Origin: Spirodela intermedia
Lineage: Eukaryota > Streptophyta > Magnoliopsida > Alismatales > Araceae
Reading direction: 5' to 3'
Assembly (NCBI GenBank): GCA_902729315.2
Contig: LR746268.1
Span: 8,749,005-8,813,004, forward strand
DNA: 64,000 nt
Below are positions 33,001-45,356 of the stretch, piece after piece; the first letter of the stretch is position 1; the number at the start of each line of letters is the position of its first letter. The position numbers were made by a program, and so were the translations under genes. The notes under the pieces are model-generated. The model did not search any database. It saw only the letters and a program-made list of their open reading frames with translations, and was not told the DNA's origin.

Positions 33001-36000
33001 GATATCATTTTAGCTATTTGATTTCTCTTTTTGCTGTCTTCGGCCGTAAGTTTTCTGTCTATCTTTGTGGACCCAACGTTGAAGCAAATGTGGTTGCTTT
33101 TTTCAGATCAATCTTGTTCTAGTCCGTTTTGGAAGAAAATGGATCAATTTTTTTCTTTTGTAAGCGAAGAAAATATGGCGTTCTTGAGGCAACAAGTATG
33201 TACAGAAACCAATAAGTTCGGATTATTTCTTTGTAGAACCAAAAACTTGGGTTTCTGTCATTATAAATATTTCTGTGAAATGTTGTTTCAGATGAATTTC
33301 GTGGAAGAAGTGGACCTTAGTTTGTGTAGCATGGTTGATGTCGGCCAGAATTTAATGGTATTGGACTGTCAGCTCTTCTCCACTTTGCTTTCTTATTCCC
33401 TTCCTTTGTTATTAATTCTTCAACACCATTCTGCTGCAATGTATTATATCATAGTTTCAGGAGGGTACCAATTATTCATGTCAATTGATAGTATTTCCTA
33501 TCTTTTTATTTTTTTAATTCTGGTTTTTTTAGGGTGATCTTTTTCACAAGCTACTACCATCAAAGAAGATGCCGGTGTCTGGAAGAAAACAGGTGCAGTC
33601 TGATCCGCTGGGGCAGCTAGAAGAAGAAAAATGGCTCGAAAGGATCTTCCCACTTTCACAGATGCTTCTCGCAGCCTTCATCGTGGAGAAGGAAACTGAA
33701 ATTTGTTATGGTGATCCTTGGCATGACGGTGCTTTTGTGGACTCCGCGAATGATTATTCTACAGCTAGCCTCATTAGTCGCGAAACTAAGAAGGCAGAAA
33801 AGATTGAGGCCGGATTTGAGCCCGATGTGGATTTCCTGACCAGAAAGAGTTGCTTCAGGGATAATAATTCTTGCACTGGATATGGTGCCGCCGGGGATTT
33901 TAGAAACCCAGGTTCCCAAGTTGTCTCCTACAGCAATAAGCTTTTGCATGAGAACAACATTTTGCCTCAAGTCATGTGCTACGAGTACGGGCAAGATCAC
34001 ATTGAGAAGACAGCAGCAGTAAGAACAGATGCTCCTGGTTCTCCATATGATTGCCAGTACGAGCACATGTGCCTGGATGATAAGATCTTGGTGGAGCTAC
34101 GAAATGTTGGTTTATTTCCGGATACAGTGGTATATGCTTCAACCCACGTATTTTTGTTTTTAAATTTTTATGATCTAAAGTTTCTTTTACCATTTATGTT
34201 AAAAACTCTTAGCATAATCTATTTTTGATTATGGCCCACACACTTTGTAGGTTAGTTTCCTTTATTTTCATATGTCCAAATTTATGTTTTCAAATAAATT
34301 TAGGTTGCATTTACAATTATTAATCCCTATCGTTTGAAGTTGTTTGATTAAGTTTAATGGGGCATATCGTATTCCCATCCCAATGGAGTAATCAGGTGAA
34401 TTTTAATTGGGTTTTGGGAGGGTTTGGAATCGTCTGCGTGAATGTATTGGGTTCATGTTTGGGCTAATGTTATTGTTAGTCAACCCTTTGCATCTCCTAA
34501 GAAGATGGTGCTTAGTAGAAGCAACAAAAAGAAGAAAACAATGGAGGAAAAAAAACTTCACCGTTGTTCTTTGCCATGGCTCGTTGCATTGCAAATCACA
34601 GCCGTTTTTCCTTCTCCTCTATATGGGATTATTTGCGGGGAGGGGGCAAAACGTGTTAGAGTCTCCTCATTTAGAAACTATCGCTTGTATCCCTTTTAAA
34701 GCACTGTTTATAAACGTACCCTTCATAAATTATAAATACGCCTGCTTTAAATTTGTTCTTTACAGTCTTCTCTGAAGAAGTCTAGTTTCTCCTATACGGG
34801 TTGATTTGGCCAATCCAATCCTGATCTTCATTGAGCTGAGCATCTGCTCATTACAGGCCATTCCAATTCGGAAGACGTGGTTTTGTTGGATCATCTCGTA
34901 GGTCGTGTGAGTCCGAGTTAATAATAAATGATGGTTGAACTCAGGGATAAGATTTATTTTATTAATTTCCTGATGTACGTTATTTCTAGCTACCCGATAT
35001 CTTACATACTGGAATCATTTGCACTATTCCTAAATCCCTTTCAGGTCCATTCTCGTATTAATGCTTGTTTCTCTTTATTTGGGCGTGTTGACATTGGGTC
35101 TGTGTATGCTCGGAATTTTGCTGCAAAATTTACGATTTCGGCTTCCTCTCTATTCAGCCTGGTCTAGCAGAGGAAGAAGATGAAGAGCTTGATGGAGATC
35201 TCCAGGAACTCAAGAAGAAGCTTTATGACCAGGTTATCTCGTGGAGATTATACCCCTCATACTTCATGCATGGGTGGGTGATTGGGAGCTCATTTTTTTT
35301 ATTACTATTAATTTTCAGATTAGAACTAGGAAGCGTCTGTTGAGGCGGTTGGACAAGGCCATACATGCTGCGAGAGAGGCCGATGAGAGGTAGTATTTTA
35401 TTTTCCTGTTTGCTTATTTCATCTGTGTTAGGTTCATTCCGTCGGGGAAATGGGCAAACAAGTGAACCCCTCTTGATGATGTCTCAGGAGGCTTGAGCAG
35501 ATGGCCATGGATAAACTGGTTGAGCTGGCATACAAGAAATATGTTGTAAGCAATACATTTTCTCTCTCCCCCCCATCTCCGCTCTCATTTGTTATGTTTT
35601 AATATTAGCCGTTAGTTTATCATCATCATCATCCGTTAACCCTTTCTTCAATGTGGTAATTAATATATTTTCTCCCCCCATCTCCACTCTCATCTGTTAG
35701 TCTTAATATTGACCGTTAGTCTTAATGTGGTAATTAATATTAGCCGTTGTTTCTGATCCTCCCATCCACAGATACCATATACTTATTGTTAATCTGCGAG
35801 TATTTACTGTTTTGATTTCGTCTGATTGAATTCTGGCGTCATTTTTTCTTCGCAGCGTGGCCGGGGAGGCCATGGCTCGAGCCACAAGAGCGGAGTGGGG
35901 AGGGTTTCAAGACAGGTGGCTCTGGCTTTTGCTCAGAGGGTCCTGGCGAGATGTAGGAAATTCGAAGATACGGGGCTGAGTTGCTTCGGTGAAACCACGT

Positions 36001-36139
36001 TCAGAGATATTCTCTCTCTACACAGCGCCGACGCGAAGCCGATTGATGGTGTCCACGTCTCTGTGTCAAGTGGAAATACAGAGGTTCATAAGACTCATCA
36101 AGATTCCCGGCTATCAGGTATTCGGACCCAATTGCTTGA

Positions 36140-36180
<41 letters not shown>

Positions 36181-36950
36181 ATCAACATCAGTATAGGTTT
36201 TGCCAGCATGAATGTATTCTGTTTCTTCCTTTCCAATTTCCTCCTCTCAAGTTTCTGGTTCCATTTGCAGCTTCCGGTGTCTCGCTGGACACGGCGGGGA
36301 GAAGCGGACCCGTTGGCCAAAAGCCTGAGCGGGACCTGCTCTATGGGCTCGCCATTCCAGACGAAGCTCTCGATAAACAAGAAGTCATCACCAGCAGGGG
36401 GAAGAAGAGGGAGTCGCTGCTCGACGAAGTTGTGAGCGGCGGCGTGGTCTCTAGGGTGGCGTCGGGCCTCGGCACCGCCCTCCGCAGCAGTGCCAAGGGG
36501 AAGAGGAGCGAGAGAGACAGAGACCAGTCCACCGGGGCAAGAAATTCTCTCCCTAAAGCCAGCCGCTCAGCCTCCAGCACTGGCAGGGGTGAACGTAAGG
36601 CAAGGGCTAAGCCTAAGCAGAAGGCCCCTCCTCCTCCCTCAACCTCAGAGAGCAGCCCTCCGTGCCCATCCACAGAAGCGGCCAGCGTCGTCTCCACAGC
36701 TGCTGAGCCCTGTGAGTCGTTGAAAAGTGGAACCACCAAGGGAGCCATTGAAGAGACCATGGACTTCATCAATTTGCCCTTGGACTCCATAGAGGGGCTT
36801 GACGTGGGAGATGGGCTTGGTGGGCAGGGCCAGGATCTCGGCTCCTGGCTGAACCTCGATGACGACGCCCTGCAGGATGATGATCTGATGATGGGCCTGG
36901 AGATCCCCATGGACGACCTCTCCGAGTTGAACATGAACATGAACTTCTAG
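30049..36950 (+). CDS. ADA3: ADA3-like subunit of the SAGA histone acetyltransferase module
   Basis: 15 coding exons, 3948 nt, 1315 residues: 30049-30461, 30698-30938, 31101-31399, 31496-31675, 31863-32621, 32732-32826, 32921-32983, 33107-33195, 33292-33357, 33533-34129, 35158-35232, 35319-35389, 35488-35545, 35856-36117, 36271-36950. Long Ser/Arg/Lys-rich disordered parts surround an Ada3-type helical domain at about residues 920-1000: ILVELRNVGLFPDTV, then LKKKLYDQIRTRKRLLRRLD and RLEQMAMDKLVELAYKKYV. In other eukaryotes ADA3 bridges GCN5 and ADA2 in SAGA. From memory the protein matches the Arabidopsis At4g29790/At2g19390 pair, assigned as ADA3 homologues. The C-terminus is acidic and hydrophobic, ending MDDLSELNMNMNF. 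I chose ATG 30049 (MAANSRSD) over in-frame ATG 30037, which adds four residues. Confidence 0.88.
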
Positions 36951-37143
36951 GAAATAACGACCCCCCCTCCCTTCTACCCTTGTGCATATCAGCCTAGATA
37001 AGGAAGCTAGGGCTTTACCGCTAACAATTTTCTGTCCGAAGCAGGTTAGAACCTTGTATGTAACTAAGGCAGCCGATTCTTTTTTTATTCTTCTTTTTTT
37101 CCAAGGAAAAAAAATATTTGAGAGGCCTTAGCATGCCAACCCC

Positions 37144-37145
<2 letters not shown>

Positions 37146-37188
<43 letters not shown>
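37146..37188. repeat. (CT)n microsatellite in the ADA3 3' UTR region
   Basis: About 43 bp of uninterrupted CT, 200 bp downstream of the ADA3 stop codon. Confidence 0.85.
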
Positions 37189-37191
<3 letters not shown>

Positions 37192-37603
37192 ATGTACCAA
37201 ATTACTATTTTGGGGTTGCATTCTGGAAATATTGGAAATGCCCGTCTGCGAGAGTTGCTTGCCCTTCCTCGGCTGACTATTCATTCATTTATGTGAGCAA
37301 CATCTCTGCAAGGCGCAGCACGATCTCATGGCCAAGAATGAGACGAGCTTTCATAATTCTCTCTAGTTGGGAATCGGAGAAGGTGGATGGAGTGGTTGAG
37401 GTTTTTGCTGTATTTTAATGGCGTAGATTCGTTGTCGGTCTGATACCGCGCAGTAGGCGCAGCTACATAACAACCGGATTTTAATTTTGATTTTACTTAT
37501 TTTGGATTATTCCAATGGTCTCGTCCCCATCTTCGCGTCAGAAGATATCTACGCCTCGGTTTTGACACCCTTGGAGCTCCCCTCGTCCAGCTCCTCCTGT
37601 GTA

Positions 37604-37607
<4 letters not shown>

Positions 37608-37658
<51 letters not shown>
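37608..37658. repeat. (GA)n microsatellite
   Basis: About 51 bp of GA between the convergent ADA3 and TGA9 genes. Confidence 0.85.
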
Positions 37659-37662
<4 letters not shown>

Positions 37663-38204
37663 AATAAATTAGTGGGAATCCAGTTATGGGAAATGAGGGG
37701 CCAGGGGGAGGGGGGGAGAACCAAACAAGGCTCACTCAATGTACACAGTGATCACTTTCTCCTCCCCACGGTTTGCGAGGACCTTCCGGCGGGTTCTCCT
37801 CCTCCCCCCCAGGGATCCTCTCTCCTGTCGTTCTCACCCCCTTGAAGAAGGCTGCTCGTCCAACTGGAGTCCATCGCGATCGTTAGAAGTGATGCTGTAG
37901 GGGCTGATGTGCCAGCCGGAGGGCCATCGCTGCGGGGCCCAGAGAGGTCTCGTCGGCGATCACGTTCCTGTTGAGAGAGGTAGATAGATGGATTCCATCG
38001 TCAAGGATTGGATCTTGCGCGGCGAAAATATAATCGAGAGGGCATTCGACCTAAGATCACATAAAATACGATCGTCGGCGATCATATAAAATACGCAGAA
38101 GGCCCTCTTCTTTGACCCGGCTTGGGTGCGCAGAGGCCCCGGCCCTGTCATTGACAGCGCCTGGAGAAGATCTCGGGCCAGTTTTTTATGCATTCATCTC
38201 AGAC

Positions 38205-38221
38205 AGAGAGACAGAGAGAGA

Positions 38222-38290
<69 letters not shown>
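38205..38290. repeat. (AG)n microsatellite
   Basis: About 86 bp of AG with two interruptions near its left end, 210 bp beyond the TGA9 stop codon. It is (CT)n on the TGA9 coding strand. Confidence 0.85.
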
Positions 38291-38293
<3 letters not shown>

Positions 38294-38503
38294 TGCCGAG
38301 AGGGTGAGTGAAAAGAGCCCGGATTCGGCCGGAATACGGAAGAGGGTCAGGCCGATTGTCATTCAGAGAGCTCAAATCTGTCAGATTATACGAAAGCCAT
38401 CGTCATGGTCATCATCATCTCTCCCCAATTTCAGTGGGTTCTTGTCAGCTGTCGGGTCCCTGCGAATTACGAGTTATACCCTTTCAAGAGGTGAATTCGG
38501 AGC

Positions 38504-38973
38504 TTACTCTCGCGGCCTGGAGGTCCAGAGGGAGCTGAGAGCGCGTAGCCGGCTGTAGTACTCTCCCATCGCCAGGAAGCATCGCGCCGCCTGCCGTATC
38601 GTCAAGATCTTTCTCATCTGGTGCAGCGCCTGCTGCCTCAGGTTATCCGCCTGCACCCACTCGGCAAAAGCACTTGTTCAGGGAAAGCAATGGATACAGC
38701 TCCTCGGAGATAAGCCTGCAATATACGACGGAGACGTCCTCTTCGACCACCTTGGATTCTTCCCCACACGGTGTGCCAGGGGTGTCAAAGTCTTCTATCG
38801 GATGTCGTCTAGCATTATACGACGCCAATTGGTTCCCCTCTGCATTTTACCCGGCGGCGGATGGTGCACCGTCCATCTCAGTGTATCGCCGGCCGAACGT
38901 AGAGCATATGGGTTATCAGAGATAAGATCGTCGATTTAGAGAGCTGGCCGCGCTGGTTAGGCAGTGGCCCATT

Positions 38974-39006
<33 letters not shown>

Positions 39007-42000
39007 TGTCCCCCGGATTATAACGGCCCGTTAGCGTCTGGAGGAGAGAAGAGAGAGAGGAGGAATACCTGGCGAACGAATCCTTCAAGGTTGGAGAGCT
39101 TCCCGAGAGCAATGGCCATCTGGTCCATGTAGTTGCCGACATTGGTGCCGTCGCTCAGCGAGTTGCTGGCCACGGTGTCAGCCAGCGACTGCTGGAGCTG
39201 CTCCAGGCCTTGCGAGAGGGCCTCCTCCGCCTGCTGGGAGGACTGCTGGAGGCTGTAAATCCCCATGACCTGCTGATCCGTCAACGGGTCCAGCTGTGGG
39301 GTCAGTATCTGTGCGAAGCCAATCCACCAGCCAGTTAGACACAATGAAACCCACAGAGATCAAATCTTTTTCTCCACAATGCTGACCTTGATCATCTCCG
39401 ACGGCCGGAAGCCTCCCATCCAGAGGAAGCACCGCTCCGCCGGACTGGTCCACATGCCGGTGATGAGGTGGAAGACGTCGGACTTGGCGGCGGCTCCCTT
39501 CAGCTGGAACATGTCATCATAGTGGGCGACGCAGTCGTCAACGGCGGCACGGAGTTCGCCGTCCGGGAGGTGGCCATGGAGAGCCGCTCGGAGCTTCGAC
39601 ATGTGCTTCTGGTCGTCGTCCAGCCACCGGGCGTACTCCATCTCGAACATCGCCGCACCTGCAGTGGTCACGTCATCGGCGCCGCCATGGCCTAAGAAAA
39701 GGAGAGATGGGGCCCCCCTTCGTTACCTGGGCTAATGCTGCTGCCGGCGCCGCCGCCTCCGGCAAGGAACAGGCCCTACGCACCAATCACAAGTTATTAT
39801 TGCACGTATCCCTCTTCTGTTTGGGTTCTCGTTTTAGCTAGAAAGGGTTCGAACCTGTGAGCGGGCCCTCTGGAGGTCTTGTTCTATCTGTGAAAGCTTT
39901 ATTCTGCTTGACTCTAACTGCTGGACGTAGGCCTGTCCACCAAACGGGGTTGAACTTCTAAACGAGACCGCGAAAGAGAGGGAGAGGGAGAGAGCGACGG
40001 AGCGAGAGAGAGACAGAGATTTAAGTCGTGCTAGAGAGGACGACGGACTACCTTCTTCCTCAGGCGGCTCTTCCTGGCTGCTTCTCTGTTCTGCGCCAGC
40101 CGTCTCAGCGTCTGAGAAAAAGAAGAAAGTTTCCGTTTCAGAGGGTGAAGCACGCGAGACATGCAAAGACATGCACAGAGTAAACGCGAGAGTCCACGTT
40201 TTACAACGCACGTGGGCAGCTAGAGTACGTGCGCATGGAAACAACGCACGCGTGGCCCTTCTTCTCTTGATTGCGAGCTTCTTCCGCACGTACGAGCAGA
40301 AAGAAACGCTCTCTCGTGCGCACACCCACACCAGGCCATCCGACCCCCCCCCCGAACTAGGGAGACCGAGAGCGAGAGAGAGAGATAGATAGAGAGAGAC
40401 AGGGACGGAGAGAGAGGGGGGGACAGAGACAGAGGAGAGGGAGACCTTCGGGTCCAGCGGTCTGCCGTCTTTGTCAGCAAGCTTTCTCTGAAAAATTAAC
40501 AATACCAACTGGGTCAGTAAACAAGAGGGGATGGAAGCAAGAAGTCAAAAGCTCTCTCTCTTCTCTTTTTCTTCCAGGTTGATGGTGCTTAAGGAACAAG
40601 TAACTAAAAACCGAATTAAAAACTCGAGTGGCAACTTATTTTGGACAAATCTCCAGGGGATAATCGTGTAGTCGAGGGCACGTTATCCCCCCTCTCTCGG
40701 AGATTCCTCCCGATCTCCGTCGCGAAGTCAAACGCGATGATATCTAGAAACCAGAGCAGAAACAGATGGATATATTGAGGAGCAAGCTTAGCGCGTTGAC
40801 GTTGACGCTAACCCTTGTATTTAGAAAGGGCGTGGTTTTCTTCGGCCTAGGGCGGGAAGACGTAGGAAGAGAGTTACAAACCCCCCCAGCTTCTCGGGTT
40901 CCCTCCATCGCTTCTGGGTCGTCAAGGATGAGCCCTTCTAAGGCACCAACGGAACAAATATTCTCTCTCTCTCCAAATGCCTAAGCGGGATTTGGAGGTG
41001 GTTGGAACTGTGTAACAGTGAGACTCGACATATCTAGCTAGACACGAGAGGGGGGAGGGCAGAGGTGCCGGACAAGACAGGGAAAATAAAGAGAAGAAAA
41101 TCCAAGTCCTCGGAATTTGTGTTGACTATCTGCTGTAGCTGTAGTGGTTCGTGTCCGATCAATCCTCCGATCGAGGAGGACGACCACCGTGAGTTCTCGA
41201 TTTGGGGAGGGGAGAGGGGGGCTTGACTCGTAGAGTTGCCAGGAAGCTGAAGAGAAAGCTGGGAGGATCTGTCGTCATGATGGCCGGGGACTATAACTTC
41301 TATCCTTTTCGGGATTTGCGTCTATGGAAGATTCAGGAACGACTGCTACCCCCATTTAGAGAAAAAACTCGTCTTTGCCTACCTTCTCTTGTGGCCTCGG
41401 CTGGTGATCGCTGGAGGCCGCCGCCATTCTGGAGACATCGCCGGCCATCTCTTGCTGAGGGGGCTGGCCGGAGGAAGAAGACCTCCTGCTCGCCGGAGAG
41501 CTCGAATCGGGATGAGCAGACCCCGAATCGGTGCTCTCCGCTGACTGCGAGTTCCCCTATTACCAGTTTTTAAAAAATCAGCACAGAGGAAGAAAAAGGA
41601 GGATCTGTCAGGATCAAGAGGGGGATTGGTTGGCCTCATCGAACTTGTACTGAATTACAATTAAAGTGCTGGAAATGAACCCCCTCTTCCCCATTAATTC
41701 CTCTCTTCTCCCTCTCGCTCTCTTTCTCTCTCTCCCTAACTGTTACTGTTTTACTGACACCTGTGCGAAGAAGCTGGGTCAAAAAGTCAAAGGCCATACC
41801 TTGGGGGGCTGTTGAAGACTCATTGGCCATGAGGGGAAGATCTCGAGCGTGGGGGGAGGCCTGCTGCCTGAGAAAAAGGCTGCGACAAGCAACAGACGCA
41901 GAAGATCATGGGGAAAGCTGGTACACGATCGAAAGCGAGAGAAAGACCAAACAGTCGGTTTCAAAAGAGAACTTATTCCCTTTCCTTGAGGAGATCGCAA

Positions 42001-42170
42001 GAGGGGAGTTAGCGGAGGGATGGGAGGAGAGGGAGGGAAAGTAAAACCACGTCCTGCCAAAAATGGAAAGATTTCCAAGTGTGGATCGATCACGCTGTCC
42101 AAGCTCCCCCTCTCGTATGATTTCTAGCCTGTTCTCATGGTGAAATGCAACACGATAGAGAGAAAGGGGT

Positions 42171-42231
<61 letters not shown>

Positions 42232-42829
42232 TACGTCTTCTGCCGCCATCAGTTTTTAGACCAGGAACTCCTTGCATAAGAGCCTCTTCTAGTTCTCCAA
42301 AATATGCAGATCCTTCTTGATCACTGATCACCATATGAGAAGAAAACGAATTAGCTACCTATCACAAGACCCGATTGGAAAGTAAAAGAGATACGGGCAG
42401 ACAAGAGCAGAAGGCATTTGATGGGGAAGACGGGGGAGTGAGGAAGGAGAGAGAAAGAGAGGGAGAGACAGGAAAGGAGGAAACTATGGGGTTGAATAAA
42501 AGAACGACTTTCAAATTGAAGAACGGAAAAAGTTTTTCGAGAAATTAAAGAAAAAAAACGACTTGAATCGAAGAAACGGTGGATGCAGGTGACGCGAGAA
42601 ATCTCAGTAAATAGTCGTTTAATCCCCGGGTTCGCAGAACCCAGAAGAAATACAGAGCAAAGAGAGAAGGAAAATAATAAGATACAAAGAAAATAGAACA
42701 CGGAGAAGAGGAAGAAGAAGATTACAAGAAATTGGCTGCAGAAGGTATGCCATGGATTCCATAAGCAAGGGATTGATAAGAGGGCCCTGACTCCGACAGC
42801 CCCGTTTCGCCAACCCTTTGACCTGCCAT
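38504..42829 (-). CDS. TGA9: TGA-type bZIP transcription factor, TGA9-like
   Basis: A nuclear factor expected to bind TGACG/as-1 motifs; TGA9 and TGA10 act with ROXY glutaredoxins in anther development. Eleven coding exons, 1323 nt, 440 residues: 42829-42726, 42323-42235, 41867-41800, 41556-41383, 40487-40446, 40111-40052, 39932-39855, 39775-39727, 39658-39387, 39308-39069, 38650-38504. The N-terminus MAGQRVGETGLSESGPSYQS and the blocks GSAYFGELEEALMQG and TLEIFPSWPMSLQQPP fit TGA9, not the short TGA2 type. The basic region is TLRRLAQNREAARKSRLRKK, followed by AYVQQLESSRIKLSQIEQDL. The C-terminal half is a DOG1/TGA domain (SDVFHLITGMWTSPAERCFL, QQSSQQAEEALSQGLEQLQQ), ending SLWTSRPRE then TAA, the usual family end. 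A LG2/PAN-like assignment is the alternative. Confidence 0.93.
42172..42227. repeat. (AG)n microsatellite at a TGA9 donor site
   Basis: About 56 bp of AG. On the TGA9 strand it begins 7 bp inside intron 2, so a polypyrimidine (CT) run directly follows the GTAGGCA donor. Confidence 0.85.
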
Positions 42830-45356
42830 CCTGGGTGCTTCTGTTTATATCATTCCCTCAGCAGTTATAGATACAAATCTATTTAATGCACCCCTTTGAT
42901 CTTTGCCGGGAACAGAAACAACACAAGAAAAGAATACAAAATTAGAGCAAAGCTCATGAAGTTTCAGACTGAAGAGATGGTGCACTGAGTACCATGCAAG
43001 CTTGGTCTTTTGGAGAAATATCCTGTGTCTGAAAACGATGGAAGACTGTGTCGAAGTAGTAGTAGTAGTAGCATAAGAAGAAGATGAGGAGGAAGAAGAC
43101 GACGACGGCGAAGAAGAAGAAGATACCGACGAGGTGCAAGAACTACGCCGTGTGGTGTCTCCTCGTGCACCCAATGACACAGCTGTTAGTTCTTCACTGA
43201 CTGGAGACTCCTAGTCGGGTTCCTATCACTCTCCTCGATGACAATAAATCAGCTGCGGATTGCATGCTTTCGTCGCGCAGAAGATCTTCTTCCTCAGGAG
43301 GTTCCTTCCAGACCTCAGTGTAAGAGAGAGGAGAGAGGGAGAGAGAGAGAGAGAAGAGGATGGGGTGAAATAAAGGTGGGGTTTATGGAGGAAGGCACTA
43401 GAATCAATGACTCTAACTCCACTCTTGAAGCCGACCCCTGGCCTGCTTTCCCATTGGCTGTTGAGGTGGGTCTGCAGAGGTTTTTGAAGTACTCAATAAA
43501 ACTAGCACTCGATAGGATCCAGACGAGTCCGTCCCATATAGTATTGATTGGAATAAAATAAAAATGTCCTACAGGGTGTTGTTCTGGCCTTCAATCCATG
43601 TTTTCTTTCCGTATTTATCAAGGTGGGGAAGGGGGAAGGGGGACGGCGGTGAATGGAGGCAATAAGACCAGACGATGCGTTTCCTTATTAATAAAAACCA
43701 GGCCACTGGTTCCACCCCGACCCCTTCTCCCTTCTTCCTCCAAGGAACCGATCCTCGCGATCGAACATTAAACCCCACTTGCTTTTTTAATGAGGAGCGG
43801 GCTCATCTGGTGTCATCCCCCCTCCCCTTCGTTGATGGGTCTACATCCCGGCCTTGTCAAATACCTACAAGCGGGTCACACCGATGGGTGATGGGATATC
43901 ATTTTCCTCGACGATGGGGACGCCAAACGAGTATTCTATGACGCAGCCGTCTACTCTCCTGTCGGCGAACGCCTCCCGCCCCCCCTAATTATTCCCTCCC
44001 CATAGACAATGATTGACCAAACCCTCTCTTGTTGCCACGAGATTAGGTGATCTACGTTCGGGGCCATTCAATGCTCCGGAGAAGAGATGGAATCTGATCT
44101 CCCTGTGCCCCATGGTCAGTTAACCCCCCCACCCCACCCTTTCGGCCCTCCCCATCCGGGTCAACACACTTGTCGCTGTGGCTGGCCCCCGGGCCTTCAT
44201 AAGTCAACCCAACTTATCAAGGTCGGTTAGGATTAACTCGAGTTAACCTGGGCTCGGTTCAGTTTGATAACGTCCCTGTCCAAATTCCGTCATGGATTTC
44301 CCGGATACCTCTATTTCTAGATATTCGACCTATCCAAATTTATGCATAATCGGGCGTCACGCGAGTCGCTTGCCCATTCGAGGTTACCAAACTGGGGATG
44401 GCTGGGTTACCTTGGATATTACCTAAGTAACCCAGCCTATCCCAGTTCTTACCGGTCGTCAAACCGCTACTAATGACACGTGCTCAGGTCAACTCTAGAG
44501 AAAACCCTACGGAAGGCGCTCCTGGCTGACCTACTCCATCCCCTAAGATTAAGGCAGACTCATCCAACTCAGCTCTCCCTACGTGGTCCCAGATACGTAG
44601 AAACACAGATACAGAGAGAGAGAGAGGGGTTGATCATGGGACAACCGAAAGGCCAGAAAGAAAGATGGTCTTAGCCTACTGATGATGTCTCTCACCCTGG
44701 TCGGTCTACCGGGCCGAGTCAAGTCTACTTTCTTTCCTGATTCTGAGTCAGGTCAACCAGACCCCTCAGCCCCAGGCACATTTACCCTGGTCATTAGGGT
44801 TTCTTCTCCCTCGACCCATTGCCTGATAACCTATCAGATGGAAGTTGCCATGCTGGCCGGGCTCTAAAAGTCGCCATTTTTAAAGTCTGAAGACTGAAAC
44901 TGTGCCAGATGGAAGAATATGCAGTAGCTGCTACTGTTCAGGTCCTTTAAACCACACCGTCGGCCAGAGACGAGGGAGGGAGAACACGCCGCCCTGGTCT
45001 CCTACGCTCACTGTTTCCCCCATCATCATAACTCCCAAGGAACTGTTCCTGTCTAGGCCAGGTGGAGACGAAAGCGACGGCCTCTGACCGGAGGGATCCA
45101 CGTGATCTGATCTTCCCCCTTTGGACGCTCTGCGAATTTTGGACATGAGACTTCCGGAGGAGAAGGAGAAGGCCGGCGACAGTCGCCTTCCCACCTCATC
45201 AAGACCATGTTCTGACAAGCATACAGTCAATGATATACGCGGTCAATACACTGAGGAATGGCTTCATTATGATTTACCTCCATGACCTTGAGTTCAAAAG
45301 AGAGCTGCTACAAGACAAGGAAGAGGGGAGGAATGTGGGAACCGACCTCACCCTGT
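42830..45356. other. Region between the TGA9 and bL20m genes
   Basis: The first part is TGA9 upstream sequence with AG-rich tracts and a GAA/GAC/GTA trinucleotide region (43050-43130) that creates a Ser-rich open frame on the minus strand. 43600-45300 is of mixed composition with no coding frame I trust. It includes a small perfect hairpin at 44401-44436. Confidence 0.5.
44401..44436. repeat. Perfect 10-bp inverted repeat (hairpin)
   Basis: GCTGGGTTAC at 44401-44410 is complementary to GTAACCCAGC at 44427-44436 with a 16-base spacer. It could be the core of a decayed miniature transposon; no target duplication was seen. Confidence 0.5.

Larger units (their letters stand above)
36951..38503. 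other. Convergent 3' region between ADA3 and TGA9 genes
   Basis: 3' UTR material of both genes with four purine/pyrimidine microsatellite tracts. Near 37790-37960 the minus strand contains a short open stretch, RWPSGWHISPYSITSNDRDG, which reads protein-like but has no start, partner exon or known family. Confidence 0.5.

Noticed and set aside
42841-42849. TATAAA-like motif before TGA9
   Set aside because: It lies only about 12-20 bp before the start codon, too close to act as the TATA box of this mRNA.
42845-43180. Ser-rich minus-strand frame upstream of TGA9, considered as its first exon
   Set aside because: Trinucleotide repeats create the Ser run. The ATG at 42829 gives the family N-terminus (MAGQRVGETGLSESG), so this is leader sequence.
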